This document shows, one piece after another, positions 17,031 through 25,372 of a DNA stretch of 64,000 nt. The stretch covers positions 62,001 through 126,000 of the forward strand of contig CABUQV010000001.1 in the NCBI GenBank assembly GCA_902493855.1, written 5' to 3'. Under the pieces are notes generated by a model. The model was not told the DNA's origin and did no database searches. It saw only the letters and a list, made by a program, of their open reading frames with translations. Position numbers and translations under genes: made by a program. The DNA comes from an uncultured Collinsella sp. (GTDB lineage Bacteria; Actinomycetota; Coriobacteriia; Coriobacteriales; Coriobacteriaceae). Numbering within the stretch: the first letter of the stretch is position 1; every line of letters begins with the position of its first letter.

Positions 17031-19061
17031 CTACAGCTCGTTGGCCGCGTGATACGCCGTGCGAATGGCGCTCGCAATGTCGGCGGTGCGCTCACCCGAG
17101 CAGTCGCCCACGCAGGTCACGGGCACCGTCACGCCATCCAGGTCAAACGCGTTGGCCTTGGAGCCCACGGCCATCACCACGTAATCGCAGGCGATCTTCA
17201 CCGGCTCCTCGGCGCCGTCCTCGGTGGTGCGAATGGCCTCCACGCCCTCGTCGGTAATGGCGGTCAGGCGGGTCTTAACGTGCTGCTCCACGTTGTGCTC
17301 TGCAAAGTCGCTCATGATCAGCGGCAGAATGGTCTCGGACTCGCCTGCGGCAATCTTGTCGAGCATCTCGACAATCGCCACCTCGCAACCGTGCTGCAGC
17401 AGGTACTCGGCAGTCTCGGTGCCCACCAGGCCGCCGCCAATGACAGCGACGCGGCCCGTAAGCTCCACCTTGCCGGCCAGCACGTCCCAGCTCGAGACAA
17501 CCTTGTCCGAATCGGCACCCGGAACGGGGATGACCACGTCGTGCGCGCCCACTGCCACAATCGCGGCGTCGGCGGCGTTGAGATCCGCGGGGCTGGCGGC
17601 ATGGTTGAGCTCAACCTTCACGCCCAGGCCAGGCAGAATCTTCTCGTAGTACTCGACCGAGCGCATGATCTCGTCCTTGCGCGGGGGCGCGGCCGCCAGC
17701 ACAATCTGGCCGCCCAGATGGTCGCTCGCCTCGTAGACGGTCACGTCGTAGCCGCGCTTGGCTGCCACGCGCGCGGCCTCCAGGCCGGCAATACCGCCGC
17801 CCACCACGGCGATCTTCTTGTCGCCCTCGCCCGGCTTGATGGCGATGGTCGCCTCGTCGCCGTTCTCGGCATTGAGCACGCACGAGATGTACTTGCGATT
17901 TTGAATCGCGTCGACGCAGCCCTTGTTGCAGTTGAGGCACTCGCGGATGGGCTCACCTGTGGCGGCCTTCAGCGCAATGTCGGGGTCGCACATGAGCGAG
18001 CGGCCATAGGCGATGATGTCGGCGGCGCCGTCTTCCAGAATCTTCTCGCCGGCCTCGACCGAAACAACACGGCCGACGGTTGCCACCGGCACGGAGACCA
18101 GGGCCTTGACGCGCTCGGCCACGGGCAGCGTCCAGTTGTAGGGCATGGCGCCCATGGGCGGAATGGTGTCGCCCATGTTGCCGGTGTGGTTGGCCTGTGC
18201 GACCTGGATCATGTCGATGCCCGCACCCTCGAGCAGCTTGGCGAACTCGCAGGCCTCGTCGGGCTGCAGGCCGCCCTTGCCGCGCGGCGTACCGTCGGGG
18301 TTCTCCATGATCACGGGGAGCTTGTACTCCACCATCAGCTGCGGCGCGGCTTCCTTAATGGCAGCGACGACCTCCAGCGCGTAGTGAACGCGGTTCTCGA
18401 ACGAGCCGCCGTACTCGTCGGTGCGCTGGTTGAGGATGGCCGAGCACAGCGAACCTACCAGGCGGTCGCCGTGGACCTCAATGGCATCGATCCCGGCCTG
18501 CTGCGCGCGAGCGGCCGAGGCGGCGATAGCCTCCTTGATCTGGGTGAGCTGCTCTACGCTCGCCTCGTTCACAAAGTGCTGCATGTCGTGGTGCAACTTG
18601 GCGTATGCCTGCTTGCGGATCTCGTTGGACTCGGCCATCTTGGCGGCAAAGGTCTCCTCGTCGCCGGCGGCCTTGGCCTCCTGCGCGGCCTTGGCGGCGA
18701 CCATGGATCCCATGACCATGCGACCGACACCGGGCACGTCGTACTCGGGATGGAACAGCTGCAGCGCGACCTTGGCGCCGTGCTTGTGGACGGCGTCAGC
18801 CAGGGCCTTAAACGTGGGGATCTGGGCGTCGGTTGCCAGCTTGGGCGTGGGGCTTGCGGTCATGACGGGAGCGACGTCGCCGATGACGATGTAGCTCACG
18901 CCGCCACGGGCCAGACGCTCGTAAAAGGCCAGGCTGCGCTCGCCGATGGAACCGTCGCGCTCCTCGTAGCCGGTGGTCAGCGGCGGAAACATAATGCGGT
19001 TTTTGAGCTCAAGGGGGCCAACCGTAATGGGCTGGAGCAGCTTGGGTGCAGGTGCGGTCAT
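17031..19061 (-). CDS. Old-yellow-enzyme/dienoyl-CoA-reductase-type FMN-FeS-FAD oxidoreductase
   Basis: A 676-residue NADH:flavin oxidoreductase of the 2,4-dienoyl-CoA reductase (FadH) / BaiCD-BaiH type. The N-terminal TIM barrel (about 1-345) binds FMN and has 'KNRIMFPPLTTGY' near the start. A [4Fe-4S] site follows (CLNCNKGC and a later Cys in YISCVLN). The C-terminal half has two dinucleotide folds, 'VVGGGIAGLEAARVA' and 'VIGGGLVGTETAEYL'. It probably reduces an activated double bond of an unsaturated acid, steroid or enoate; the substrate cannot be read from sequence. The ATG at 19061 is chosen because AGAGGA lies six bases upstream; the earlier ATG at 19067 abuts that site. Confidence 0.88.
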   Translation of the reverse strand: MTAPAPKLLQPITVGPLELKNRIMFPPLTTGYEERDGSIGERSLAFYERLARGGVSYIVIGDVAPVMTASPTPKLATDAQIPTFKALADAVHKHGAKVALQLFHPEYDVPGVGRMVMGSMVAAKAAQEAKAAGDEETFAAKMAESNEIRKQAYAKLHHDMQHFVNEASVEQLTQIKEAIAASAARAQQAGIDAIEVHGDRLVGSLCSAILNQRTDEYGGSFENRVHYALEVVAAIKEAAPQLMVEYKLPVIMENPDGTPRGKGGLQPDEACEFAKLLEGAGIDMIQVAQANHTGNMGDTIPPMGAMPYNWTLPVAERVKALVSVPVATVGRVVSVEAGEKILEDGAADIIAYGRSLMCDPDIALKAATGEPIRECLNCNKGCVDAIQNRKYISCVLNAENGDEATIAIKPGEGDKKIAVVGGGIAGLEAARVAAKRGYDVTVYEASDHLGGQIVLAAAPPRKDEIMRSVEYYEKILPGLGVKVELNHAASPADLNAADAAIVAVGAHDVVIPVPGADSDKVVSSWDVLAGKVELTGRVAVIGGGLVGTETAEYLLQHGCEVAIVEMLDKIAAGESETILPLIMSDFAEHNVEQHVKTRLTAITDEGVEAIRTTEDGAEEPVKIACDYVVMAVGSKANAFDLDGVTVPVTCVGDCSGERTADIASAIRTAYHAANEL

Positions 19062-19202
19062 GGACATTCCTCTCTTGTAGGCGCGGCGGCGATGATGCCG
19101 CGTAGTTGTCTAGAGGATATGGCATGGGGGCACAGCGGCACAACGGAAATCGGCGAATATCAGGTGGCGGCAGGTGGATGGGGGTGGGCGGGGCGGCCCG
19201 TC

Positions 19203-19425
19203 GGTTTGTCTCGATCTGTAACAGTTACGCGGTAAAACTGGGTCTTACTGTTACAGATCGAGACAAACCAAACCCGCCTGCTAGAAAATCTCAATCTATA
19301 ACAACAACTCGGCAAAATCCGTCCCTCGTGTTACAGATTTAGACAAACACGACCCAACCCACCGGTATATCTCGATCTGTAACACCTAGCCGCCCAAATC
19401 GGGTCTAGATGTTACAGATCGAGAT
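19203..19425. repeat. Array of three tandem TCTCGATCTGTAACA hairpins
   Basis: Hairpin 1 (19203-19269) pairs GGTTTGTCTCGATCTGTAAC with its exact complement. Hairpin 2 (about 19288-19345) is a degenerate copy. Hairpin 3 (19369-19425) pairs ATCTCGATCTGTAACA with TGTTACAGATCGAGAT. The loops also resemble one another (AAACTGGGTC, AAATCCGTCC, AAATCGGGTC). The array fills the gap between the flavoprotein start and the initiator tRNA. Confidence 0.85.
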
Positions 19426-19473
19426 TTTGTTTGAGAGGCCGAGAATTGGACCGAAAACACGGTCCCGAAATAA

Positions 19474-19504
19474 CAAAAAAGCTCGCCGGCTAGGCCGACG
19501 AGCT
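19474..19504 (-). terminator. Terminator of the initiator tRNA gene
   Basis: On the minus strand AGCTCGTCGGCC-TA-GCCGGCGAGCT is followed by TTTTTTG, 10 bp past the tRNA 3' end. Confidence 0.85.
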
Positions 19505-19513
19505 GCAAGTTCT

Positions 19514-19590
19514 TGGTCGCGGGGGCAGGATTTGAACCTACGACCTCCGGGTTATGAGCCCGGCGAGCTACCAGACTGCTCCACCCCGCA
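19514..19590 (-). tRNA. Initiator tRNA-fMet (CAT)
   Basis: A 77-nt tRNA with anticodon CAT in loop CTCATAA. The anticodon stem ends in GGG/CCC, the three G-C pairs that mark initiator tRNAs. The T loop is TTCAAAT and 3' CCA is encoded. Pair 1-72 would be a weak U-G, in line with the unstable first pair of bacterial initiators. The sequence closely follows the E. coli fMet tRNA through the D arm (GTGGAGCAGTCTGGTAGCTC). Confidence 0.95.
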
Positions 19591-19787
19591 ATGTCTGGGC
19601 GCCTCATGTGCGCAAGAAAGAATATTAAGCGGGAGTTCGGTAAACGGCAAGGAAAATCTCGTAGAGCATAATTCCTTCATATTTAAAACCCCTCAGCCAA
19701 TATCACCGTGAACAGATCACAGCCGAGCGCCGTCGACGGCACGTATACAATGGTGCGCGTCCTTTTATGCCAACACCGGGAGTAGAC

Positions 19788-20561
19788 ATGCTGCTCGCTA
19801 TCGATATGGGAAACACGCAGACGGCCATGGGCCTGTTTGACGGAGACGAGCTGGTGCAGTCGTGGCGTATGCCCACCGACCGCTCCTTTACCGCCGACGA
19901 GATCCACGTGCGCTTGATGGGCTTCTTTAAGATGTACGACCTCTCGCTCGGCGCGGTCGATGCGATCGCCTTTGCCGGCGTGGTGCCGCAGCTCTCGCGC
20001 GAGTGGCGCGCCGTGGCCGACCGCATCGCGGCAGACGCCATCGTCATTGGGCCGCAGACGGCGGCCGTGACCAAGCTACGGGCGGCACGCCCCCAGGCCG
20101 TGGGTGCCGACCGCATCGCCAACGCCGTCGCGGCTGAGACCTTCTACGGCGCGCCGGCGATCGTGGTGGACTTTGGCACCGCAACCAATATCGATGTCAT
20201 CGACGAGGACGGCTATTACATTGGCGGAGCGATCGCACCGGGCATCCGCATCTCCATGGACGCGCTTGCCGCCCGTGCCGCCAAACTCGCCAGCGTGCCG
20301 CTCGAGGCGCCCGAGCACGTCATCGGCCGCGATACCGAGGAGTGCATCAAGGTCGGCGCCGTGTTGGGCGCCGGCGCCATGGCCGAGGGCCTGGTCGTGC
20401 GCATGAAGCGCGAGCTGGGGCGCGAGGACGCCACCGTTATCGCCACGGGCGGCCTCGCTAGCATCGTCGCCGATTCGACCGACGCCTTCGACGTGGTCGA
20501 CGGACAGCTCACCATCAAAGGCATCTGTGAAATCTACCGCCGCATGCAGGAGCTAGCGTAG
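19788..20561 (+). CDS. coaX: Type III pantothenate kinase
   Basis: A 257-residue CoaX, which phosphorylates pantothenate in the first step of coenzyme A synthesis. N-terminal 'LLAIDMGNTQTAMGLFD' is the phosphate-1 motif of the ASKHA fold. Also present are 'GADRIANAVAA', the 'VVDFGTATNIDVI' phosphate-2 motif, 'GGAIAPGIRISMDAL', and 'VIATGGLASIVAD' near the end. The ATG at 19788 follows GGGAG at good spacing; an in-frame ATG at 19767 has no ribosome site. It faces a biotin-ligase-like gene, and birA/coaX neighbours are common in bacteria. Confidence 0.95.
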   Translation: MLLAIDMGNTQTAMGLFDGDELVQSWRMPTDRSFTADEIHVRLMGFFKMYDLSLGAVDAIAFAGVVPQLSREWRAVADRIAADAIVIGPQTAAVTKLRAARPQAVGADRIANAVAAETFYGAPAIVVDFGTATNIDVIDEDGYYIGGAIAPGIRISMDALAARAAKLASVPLEAPEHVIGRDTEECIKVGAVLGAGAMAEGLVVRMKRELGREDATVIATGGLASIVADSTDAFDVVDGQLTIKGICEIYRRMQELA

Positions 20562-20581
20562 GCTCTGGCGAAGTCGAGACG

Positions 20582-21283
20582 CTACAGTCCGCGAATGCGC
20601 ACGGCCTCGGGCGGAAACTCCTGCTCGCCGGCATCGGTCTTAATGGTCGCGCGACCCCAGATGTCCAGGCCCGCAAACACACCGACCGCAAGCGGCAAGC
20701 CGTTGGGCGACACCGCCGCAACTTGGCGGCCCAGCAGCGGCACCATGTCGAAGTACTCGCCCAACACGGGGGCCAGCGGACCGGCAGCGCCCTGCGGCGT
20801 GTTGGCAACAACCGCCCAGGTGTCCACACGGGTCAGCACGGCGGCGGCCAACTCCTCGACCAGCGCTTCGTCAGCCACGTCCACACCAAGCTCGCTCAGC
20901 GCCGAACGCTCAATATCCACCGTCACGGCACCGAACATGCCTGCGGCACCGGCGCCACCGTTGACGGAGACGCGTGCAAACGACGTCTCAAACGCAGGCG
21001 CACCGCACACGATATCGCTCGGCCACTGGATACCCACCTTACCGGCAAGGCCCAACCCCGGCGTCGAAGCCGTGCCCACGAGCGCGTCCATCATGCCCAT
21101 CGCGGCCACAAACGGCAGGCCGTGGAAGGCATGCATGTTCACATCCGGGCGCACGACCAGCGAAAACGTCAACGACGCCTCGCCCGCGCTCCAAGCGCAC
21201 CAGCCCGCGGACGCACCCTCGCGGCCCGCGTCACGCGCGGCGTCAAGCTCGGTACCGGCGGCAACAGCATTCATCTCGATCAT
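20582..21283 (-). CDS. Biotin-protein-ligase-like protein with altered active site
   Basis: A 233-residue protein with the order of BirA catalytic-domain motifs, 'SLTFSLVVRPD', 'KVGIQWPSDIV' and a C-terminal SH3-like part (GLDIWGRATI...GEQEFPPEAVRI). The normal GRGR adenylate-binding loop is replaced by unrelated residues, and KWPND reads QWPSD, which removes the usual catalytic lysine. There is no N-terminal HTH. It may be an inactive or changed biotin/lipoate-type ligase. The start codon directly follows the stop of the folP-folK gene (TAGATG), so it is probably translated from the same mRNA, which is a reason to doubt simple decay. Confidence 0.7.
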   Translation of the reverse strand: MIEMNAVAAGTELDAARDAGREGASAGWCAWSAGEASLTFSLVVRPDVNMHAFHGLPFVAAMGMMDALVGTASTPGLGLAGKVGIQWPSDIVCGAPAFETSFARVSVNGGAGAAGMFGAVTVDIERSALSELGVDVADEALVEELAAAVLTRVDTWAVVANTPQGAAGPLAPVLGEYFDMVPLLGRQVAAVSPNGLPLAVGVFAGLDIWGRATIKTDAGEQEFPPEAVRIRGL

Positions 21284-23032
21284 CTACATACGCCCCAATT
21301 CGCCCACGATATGGCCCACGCGGTCCTCGGGCTCCTTGACCTCGACGCCGTTGTAGCGGAAGAACCGCGCCGGGTCGTGCATCAAGTCCTCAAGCGGCAC
21401 CAGCACAAAATCGCGCTCGCCGATCAGTGGATGCGGCAGGCGCAGCTTTTTGCCGCCGTGGGTCTCGCCGTCCATCCACAGCAGGTCCAGGTCGATGGTG
21501 CGCGGACCGTTGGCCTTGGCCTTTTTGGAGCGGTCGCGCCCCAGCTCGGCCTCGATCTTCATGAGCTCGTCGAGCAGCACCAACGGCGCCAGCTCGGTCT
21601 TGATCTCGATGACGGCGTTGGCAAACGCGTCCTGGCGCGTCTCGTAGGCAGGCTCGCTCTCGTAGATCTTGGAGGAGTTGGACACGCAGGTGAGTGGAAT
21701 CTCGGCGATCATCTCGCGTGCGGCGCGGATGTTGTCGCAGCGATGCCCCAGGTTGGAGCCCACGGCCACAAACGCGCGGCGCGGCTGTGGCTTGGCAACC
21801 GCCCAGTAGCCGTTCAGGAACTGCGCAAAACCCGCGGCGTCGTGCACGCGCACGATGTTGGCACCGGCCTGGATGGCGCCCAGGCACACGCCAAACGTAG
21901 CGGCATCGCGCGCGGCGGCCTCGGTCACGCCCGAGACGGCGCCCACAAAGCGCTTGCGCGACACGGCGCACATGAGCGGATAGCCCAGTGACGCCATCTT
22001 GGCAGTCTCGCGCTGGATGACGATACCCTCGTTAGCCGACTTACCAAAGCCCGGGCCAGGATCGATGCAGATGCGGTCGCGCGACACGCCGGCATGGATG
22101 AGCGTGCGGGCCTGGTCGGACAGAAAGCCCATAACGCGGCGCATGATGGGCGCCGAATCGGGCAGGGTGAAGCGGCGGAGCTGCGAGGTGGGCACGTAGG
22201 CTTCCTCGCGGCGGGCGCTGCGGCGCATCATGGCGGCCAGGCGGTCATTGGACTCCGATTCGGCCTCGGTGGCGGCGGGCGCGGCCTCGGGCGCGGGCGC
22301 GACGGTCTCGGCGGCAGCAGCCTGCTCGGCGGCCGGCGTCTCCTGCCCCAGCTCGGTTGCAGGCTCGGACGTGGGCTCCGGTTCGCCAAACGGCAACGAG
22401 GGCTGCACCACGCCGCCCGGAAGCTTGGCCTCCGGCTTAGGCTCACCCAGCAACTTGCCGCGACGGCGGCGAGCCGGCTTCTCGGCCTCACGCGCGGCCT
22501 CGGCAGCCGCCTCGCGCGCCTTCTCGGCAACAAACGCCGCTGCCGAGGTATCGAGCTGCACCGTTGCGTGCGTGCGTGCGGGCGCGGCGACCTCGCCGGC
22601 ATGCATCACGATGACGCCGCAGGTGCTCGTCTTAACAAACTCGACCATCTTGGGATCGGTGAAGCCGGTCACGTCGTTGACGATCGAGGCGCCGCAGCGC
22701 ACGGCCGCCTTGGCAACCGCCACATGGCGCGTGTCGATCGAGACGATGGCGCCCTCCTTGGCCAGCGCGCGCACCACGGGCAGCACGCGGCGAGCCTCCT
22801 CGTCGGGGTTGACCGGGGTAAAACCAGGGCGCGTGGACTCGCCGCCCACGTCGATGATGTCGGCGCCGGCGTCGAGCATCGCCAGGCCGTACTCGATGGC
22901 GGCATCGGGGTCGAAGTGCTCCCCGCCATCGCTAAACGAATCGGGCGTCACGTTGAGGACGCCCATGATGCGCGGACGGTCAAAGCTGAGCTCGTACTTT
23001 CCGCACCGCCATGTCTTGCTGTCGTTCGCCAT
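21284..23032 (-). CDS. folP-folK: Fused dihydropteroate synthase / HPPK
   Basis: A 582-residue bifunctional folate enzyme. The DHPS part begins with 'RIMGVLNVTPDSFSDGG' and has 'DIIDVGGESTRPG', 'SIDT' and 'INDVTGF'. Midway, between 'CGVIVMHAGE' and 'CIDPGPGFGKS', it carries an unusual low-complexity stretch of more than 100 Ala/Pro/Glu-rich residues. HPPK occupies about 415-582 with 'AFVAVGSNLG', 'NAVIEIKT', 'ELGRDR', 'GPRTIDLDLL' and 'LPHPLIGERDFVL'. It makes 7,8-dihydropteroate from hydroxymethyl-dihydropterin. The ATG at 23032 has AGGAGG six bases upstream, while the first ATG at 23038 is too close to that site. It is followed with no gap by the biotin-ligase-like gene. Confidence 0.92.
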   Translation of the reverse strand: MANDSKTWRCGKYELSFDRPRIMGVLNVTPDSFSDGGEHFDPDAAIEYGLAMLDAGADIIDVGGESTRPGFTPVNPDEEARRVLPVVRALAKEGAIVSIDTRHVAVAKAAVRCGASIVNDVTGFTDPKMVEFVKTSTCGVIVMHAGEVAAPARTHATVQLDTSAAAFVAEKAREAAAEAAREAEKPARRRRGKLLGEPKPEAKLPGGVVQPSLPFGEPEPTSEPATELGQETPAAEQAAAAETVAPAPEAAPAATEAESESNDRLAAMMRRSARREEAYVPTSQLRRFTLPDSAPIMRRVMGFLSDQARTLIHAGVSRDRICIDPGPGFGKSANEGIVIQRETAKMASLGYPLMCAVSRKRFVGAVSGVTEAAARDAATFGVCLGAIQAGANIVRVHDAAGFAQFLNGYWAVAKPQPRRAFVAVGSNLGHRCDNIRAAREMIAEIPLTCVSNSSKIYESEPAYETRQDAFANAVIEIKTELAPLVLLDELMKIEAELGRDRSKKAKANGPRTIDLDLLWMDGETHGGKKLRLPHPLIGERDFVLVPLEDLMHDPARFFRYNGVEVKEPEDRVGHIVGELGRM

Positions 23033-23127
23033 GAACATCCTCCTAAAATGCCCACGCCGCCGAGCTTGGGGAGCTGGCGGCGGGGTCGCTTTGCACTCAG
23101 TCTTTCTATTGTATCCGCGCGCGCGGG

Positions 23128-23880
23128 CTAGAACGCAAACGCGGCCGCGATGTCGCAAGAAATCAGCAGGTCGGCATTTGCATCCTGATCGGTGGGAGCA
23201 AGGTTGCATATGGCCAGCGTATCGCCGGTAAAGTAACGCGTAAGGCCCGCCGCCGGATACACCACGAGCGAGGTCCCGCCCACGATGAGGGCATCGGCCG
23301 CGGCGATGGCGGCAACGGCGCCGGTCAACACATGCTCGTCGAGCGGCTCTTCGTAGAGCACTACATCGGGCTTGATGCGGCCGCCGCACGCGGGGCACGC
23401 AGGCACGCCCGCGGCATCCTCGTGCTCGCGCGAGCAAATCCACTCGGCGCTATAGACCGCGCCGCACGACTGGCAAATGTTGCGATGGACCGATCCGTGC
23501 AACTCAAACACGCGCTGTGAGCCGGCCATCTGATGCAGGCCGTCGATGTTTTGCGTCACCACGGCGTCGAGCTTGCCGGCGCGCTCCAGCTCGGCCAGCT
23601 TGGTGTGGCAGCGGTTGGGCTTAGCGTCAAGCGCAATCATCTTGGTGCGGTAAAAGTCGAAGAACTCCGCAGGATGCGCCTCGTAAAAGCTATGCGAGAG
23701 CATAGTCTCGGGCGAATAGGCAAACTGCTGGTGATACAGGCCGTCCACGCTGCGGAAATCGGGAATGCCACTTGCCGTGGAAACACCCGCGCCGCCAAAG
23801 AAGACCACGCGCTTGTGGGTGTCAAACAGATCCGCCAGGGCGGCGGAGGCCTGCCTGGGGTCCGATATTGCCTGAGTCAT
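23128..23880 (-). CDS. cobB: NAD-dependent protein deacylase (sirtuin)
   Basis: A 250-residue Sir2 enzyme that removes acyl groups from lysines using NAD. It has 'FFGGAGVSTASGIPDFRS', 'TQNIDGLHQMAG' and 'ELHGSVHRNICQSCG', the last with the catalytic His. The zinc site is CQSC plus CPAC, followed by 'IKPDVVLYEE' and 'GTSLVVYPAAGL'. The residue string after the GAGVS region gives no clear call between deacetylase and desuccinylase. It lies 95 bp upstream of folP-folK on the same strand and may be in the same unit. Confidence 0.93.
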   Translation of the reverse strand: MTQAISDPRQASAALADLFDTHKRVVFFGGAGVSTASGIPDFRSVDGLYHQQFAYSPETMLSHSFYEAHPAEFFDFYRTKMIALDAKPNRCHTKLAELERAGKLDAVVTQNIDGLHQMAGSQRVFELHGSVHRNICQSCGAVYSAEWICSREHEDAAGVPACPACGGRIKPDVVLYEEPLDEHVLTGAVAAIAAADALIVGGTSLVVYPAAGLTRYFTGDTLAICNLAPTDQDANADLLISCDIAAAFAF

Positions 23881-24015
23881 ATGAGTCCTCCGTCCTTGTT
23901 AATCGAGCAGCGTTGAGCGACGTCCCAGCATGCAGCCTTTAAGTCAGCATGCACGGAGCCCACCCCGCCCTTATTGCGTTAATCTTAAGCCTGCCAACCC
24001 CGTCGAAAGGACACC

Positions 24016-24834
24016 ATGCCTCAGACTTACACCTTTGCCTCGTGGAACGTTAACGGCCTGCGCGCCGTGCTCAAAAAGGACCCGAGCTTTATTCAGATCG
24101 CGCAAGAACTCGACGTCGATATCTTGGCGCTGCAGGAGACAAAGCTGCAGGAGGGCCAGGTCGATATCAATCTGCCTGGCTATCACCAAATCTGGAGCTA
24201 CGCCGAGCGTAAAGGCTATTCGGGCACTGCGGTCTTTAGCCGCCAGGAACCGCTGCGCGTGCTGCACGCCGACGCGCTGCTACCCTACGCCGGCGAGGGC
24301 GAGGCGGCCGTACTCGTCGCCCAAGCCGCAACCGAGGGCCGCGTCTGCGCGCTGGAGTTCGACAAGTTCTGGTTTGTGGATGTCTACACTCCCAACGCGC
24401 AAAACGAACTCGCGCGCATCGACGTGCGCATGGCTTGGGACGATGCCTACCGCGGCTTTTTGAGCGCGCTTGAGCGCGAGACCGGCAAGCCCGTCGTAAC
24501 TTGCGGCGACTTTAACGTGGCACACGAGGAGATCGACCTTAAGAACCCCAAGTCCAACCGCGGCAACGCCGGCTTTTCGGACGAAGAACGCGGTAAGTTT
24601 ACCGAGCTGCTCAACGCCGGCTTTACCGATACCTGGCGCACGGCTAATCCGGACGTTGAGGGCGTCTACAGCTGGTGGAGCTATCGCTTTAATGCCCGCA
24701 AGAACAACGCCGGCTGGCGCATCGACTACTTCCTGGTAAGCGACGCAATCGCCGCCAACGTTCGCGACACCGGTATCCGTGGCGATATCTTCGGCAGCGA
24801 CCACTGCCCCGTCACCCTCACGCTAGAGCTCTAA
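24016..24834 (+). CDS. xth: Exodeoxyribonuclease III / AP endonuclease
   Basis: A 272-residue DNA repair enzyme of the ExoIII/ExoA family. Motifs visible are 'SWNVNGLRAVLKK', 'LQETKLQEGQ' (metal-binding Glu), 'YSGTAVFSR', 'VDVYTPNAQ', 'CGDFNVAHEEIDL' (catalytic Asp/Asn), 'YSWWSYRFNARKNNAGWRID' and a terminal 'GSDHCPVTL' with the general-base Asp-His. It acts at abasic sites and 3' blocked ends. AAAGG lies upstream of the ATG. The gene stands alone and is followed by the third repeat locus. Confidence 0.95.
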   Translation: MPQTYTFASWNVNGLRAVLKKDPSFIQIAQELDVDILALQETKLQEGQVDINLPGYHQIWSYAERKGYSGTAVFSRQEPLRVLHADALLPYAGEGEAAVLVAQAATEGRVCALEFDKFWFVDVYTPNAQNELARIDVRMAWDDAYRGFLSALERETGKPVVTCGDFNVAHEEIDLKNPKSNRGNAGFSDEERGKFTELLNAGFTDTWRTANPDVEGVYSWWSYRFNARKNNAGWRIDYFLVSDAIAANVRDTGIRGDIFGSDHCPVTLTLEL

Positions 24835-24909
24835 CCCCCAAATGATCCCCCGGGGACGAAGGAATACGGATCACTTTTGCCCGCGCAAGGGCGCCTGCGT
24901 GACCCCGTC

Positions 24910-25070
24910 CGCCACGAAACCAGCCCATCTACTACGTTCAAGCCACTACCCTCAACCACAGCGAACAACGCAAAAAGAAAACCGCAGGTAGAGAGCCTGC
25001 GGTTTTTCATAAAACGCGGTCATGGTCGGGGGTATCAAGCTAAACGTAGTAGATGGGCCAGTTTCGTGGC
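24910..25070. repeat. Palindromic repeat B, copy 3
   Basis: Arms CGCCACGAAACCAGCCCATC and GATGGGCCAGTTTCGTGGC enclose CTACTACGTT/AAACGTAGTA. The central hairpin AACCGCAGGTAGAGAGCCTGCGGTT (24978-25007) is flanked by A and T runs. It is also the best terminator candidate for the xth gene. Confidence 0.88.
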
Positions 25071-25171
25071 AAGCGTCGTCAACTGATTTCCTGGGGACAT
25101 CTGGAGACGGAAGAAAATGGATCAATTTGGCTCTCTGAGGGCCACGATGCCCGTCGTATCAGCCGGCCATT

Positions 25172-25326
25172 CCAAAACTATGCCGGTTTACGGGGCTGAA
25201 TCGCGAACCCCCAACCATACGCAATTCCGAGATAATAAAACCGCAGGTGAACGGCTTGCTCTATTTCGAAAAAAACTGGTATGGTCTGCCTGTGCCAATC
25301 TAGCCCCGTAAACCGGCATAGTTTTA
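25172..25326. repeat. Palindromic repeat A, copy 3
   Basis: Arms read CAAAACTATGCCGGTTTACG (from 25173) and CGTAAACCGGCATAGTTTT (to 25324), and pairing extends outward through GCCATT/AATGGC. The interior has AAAACCGCAGG without a good partner, so the core hairpin is weaker here than in repeat B. Confidence 0.88.
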
Positions 25327-25372
25327 AAATGGCACTTTGGCAGTATTGATTCCCGCCTCGGCGCAACTAGCC

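Noticed and set aside
17049..19235. A ~730-codon open frame opposite the flavoprotein gene
   Set aside because: Low-complexity Gly/His/Val-rich translation typical of the antisense of GC-rich genes; the minus strand encodes a full FMN/FeS/FAD enzyme.
19203..19425. Possible CRISPR array
   Set aside because: Units are hairpins with paired arms and similar loops, not identical repeats with unique spacers, and no cas genes are near.
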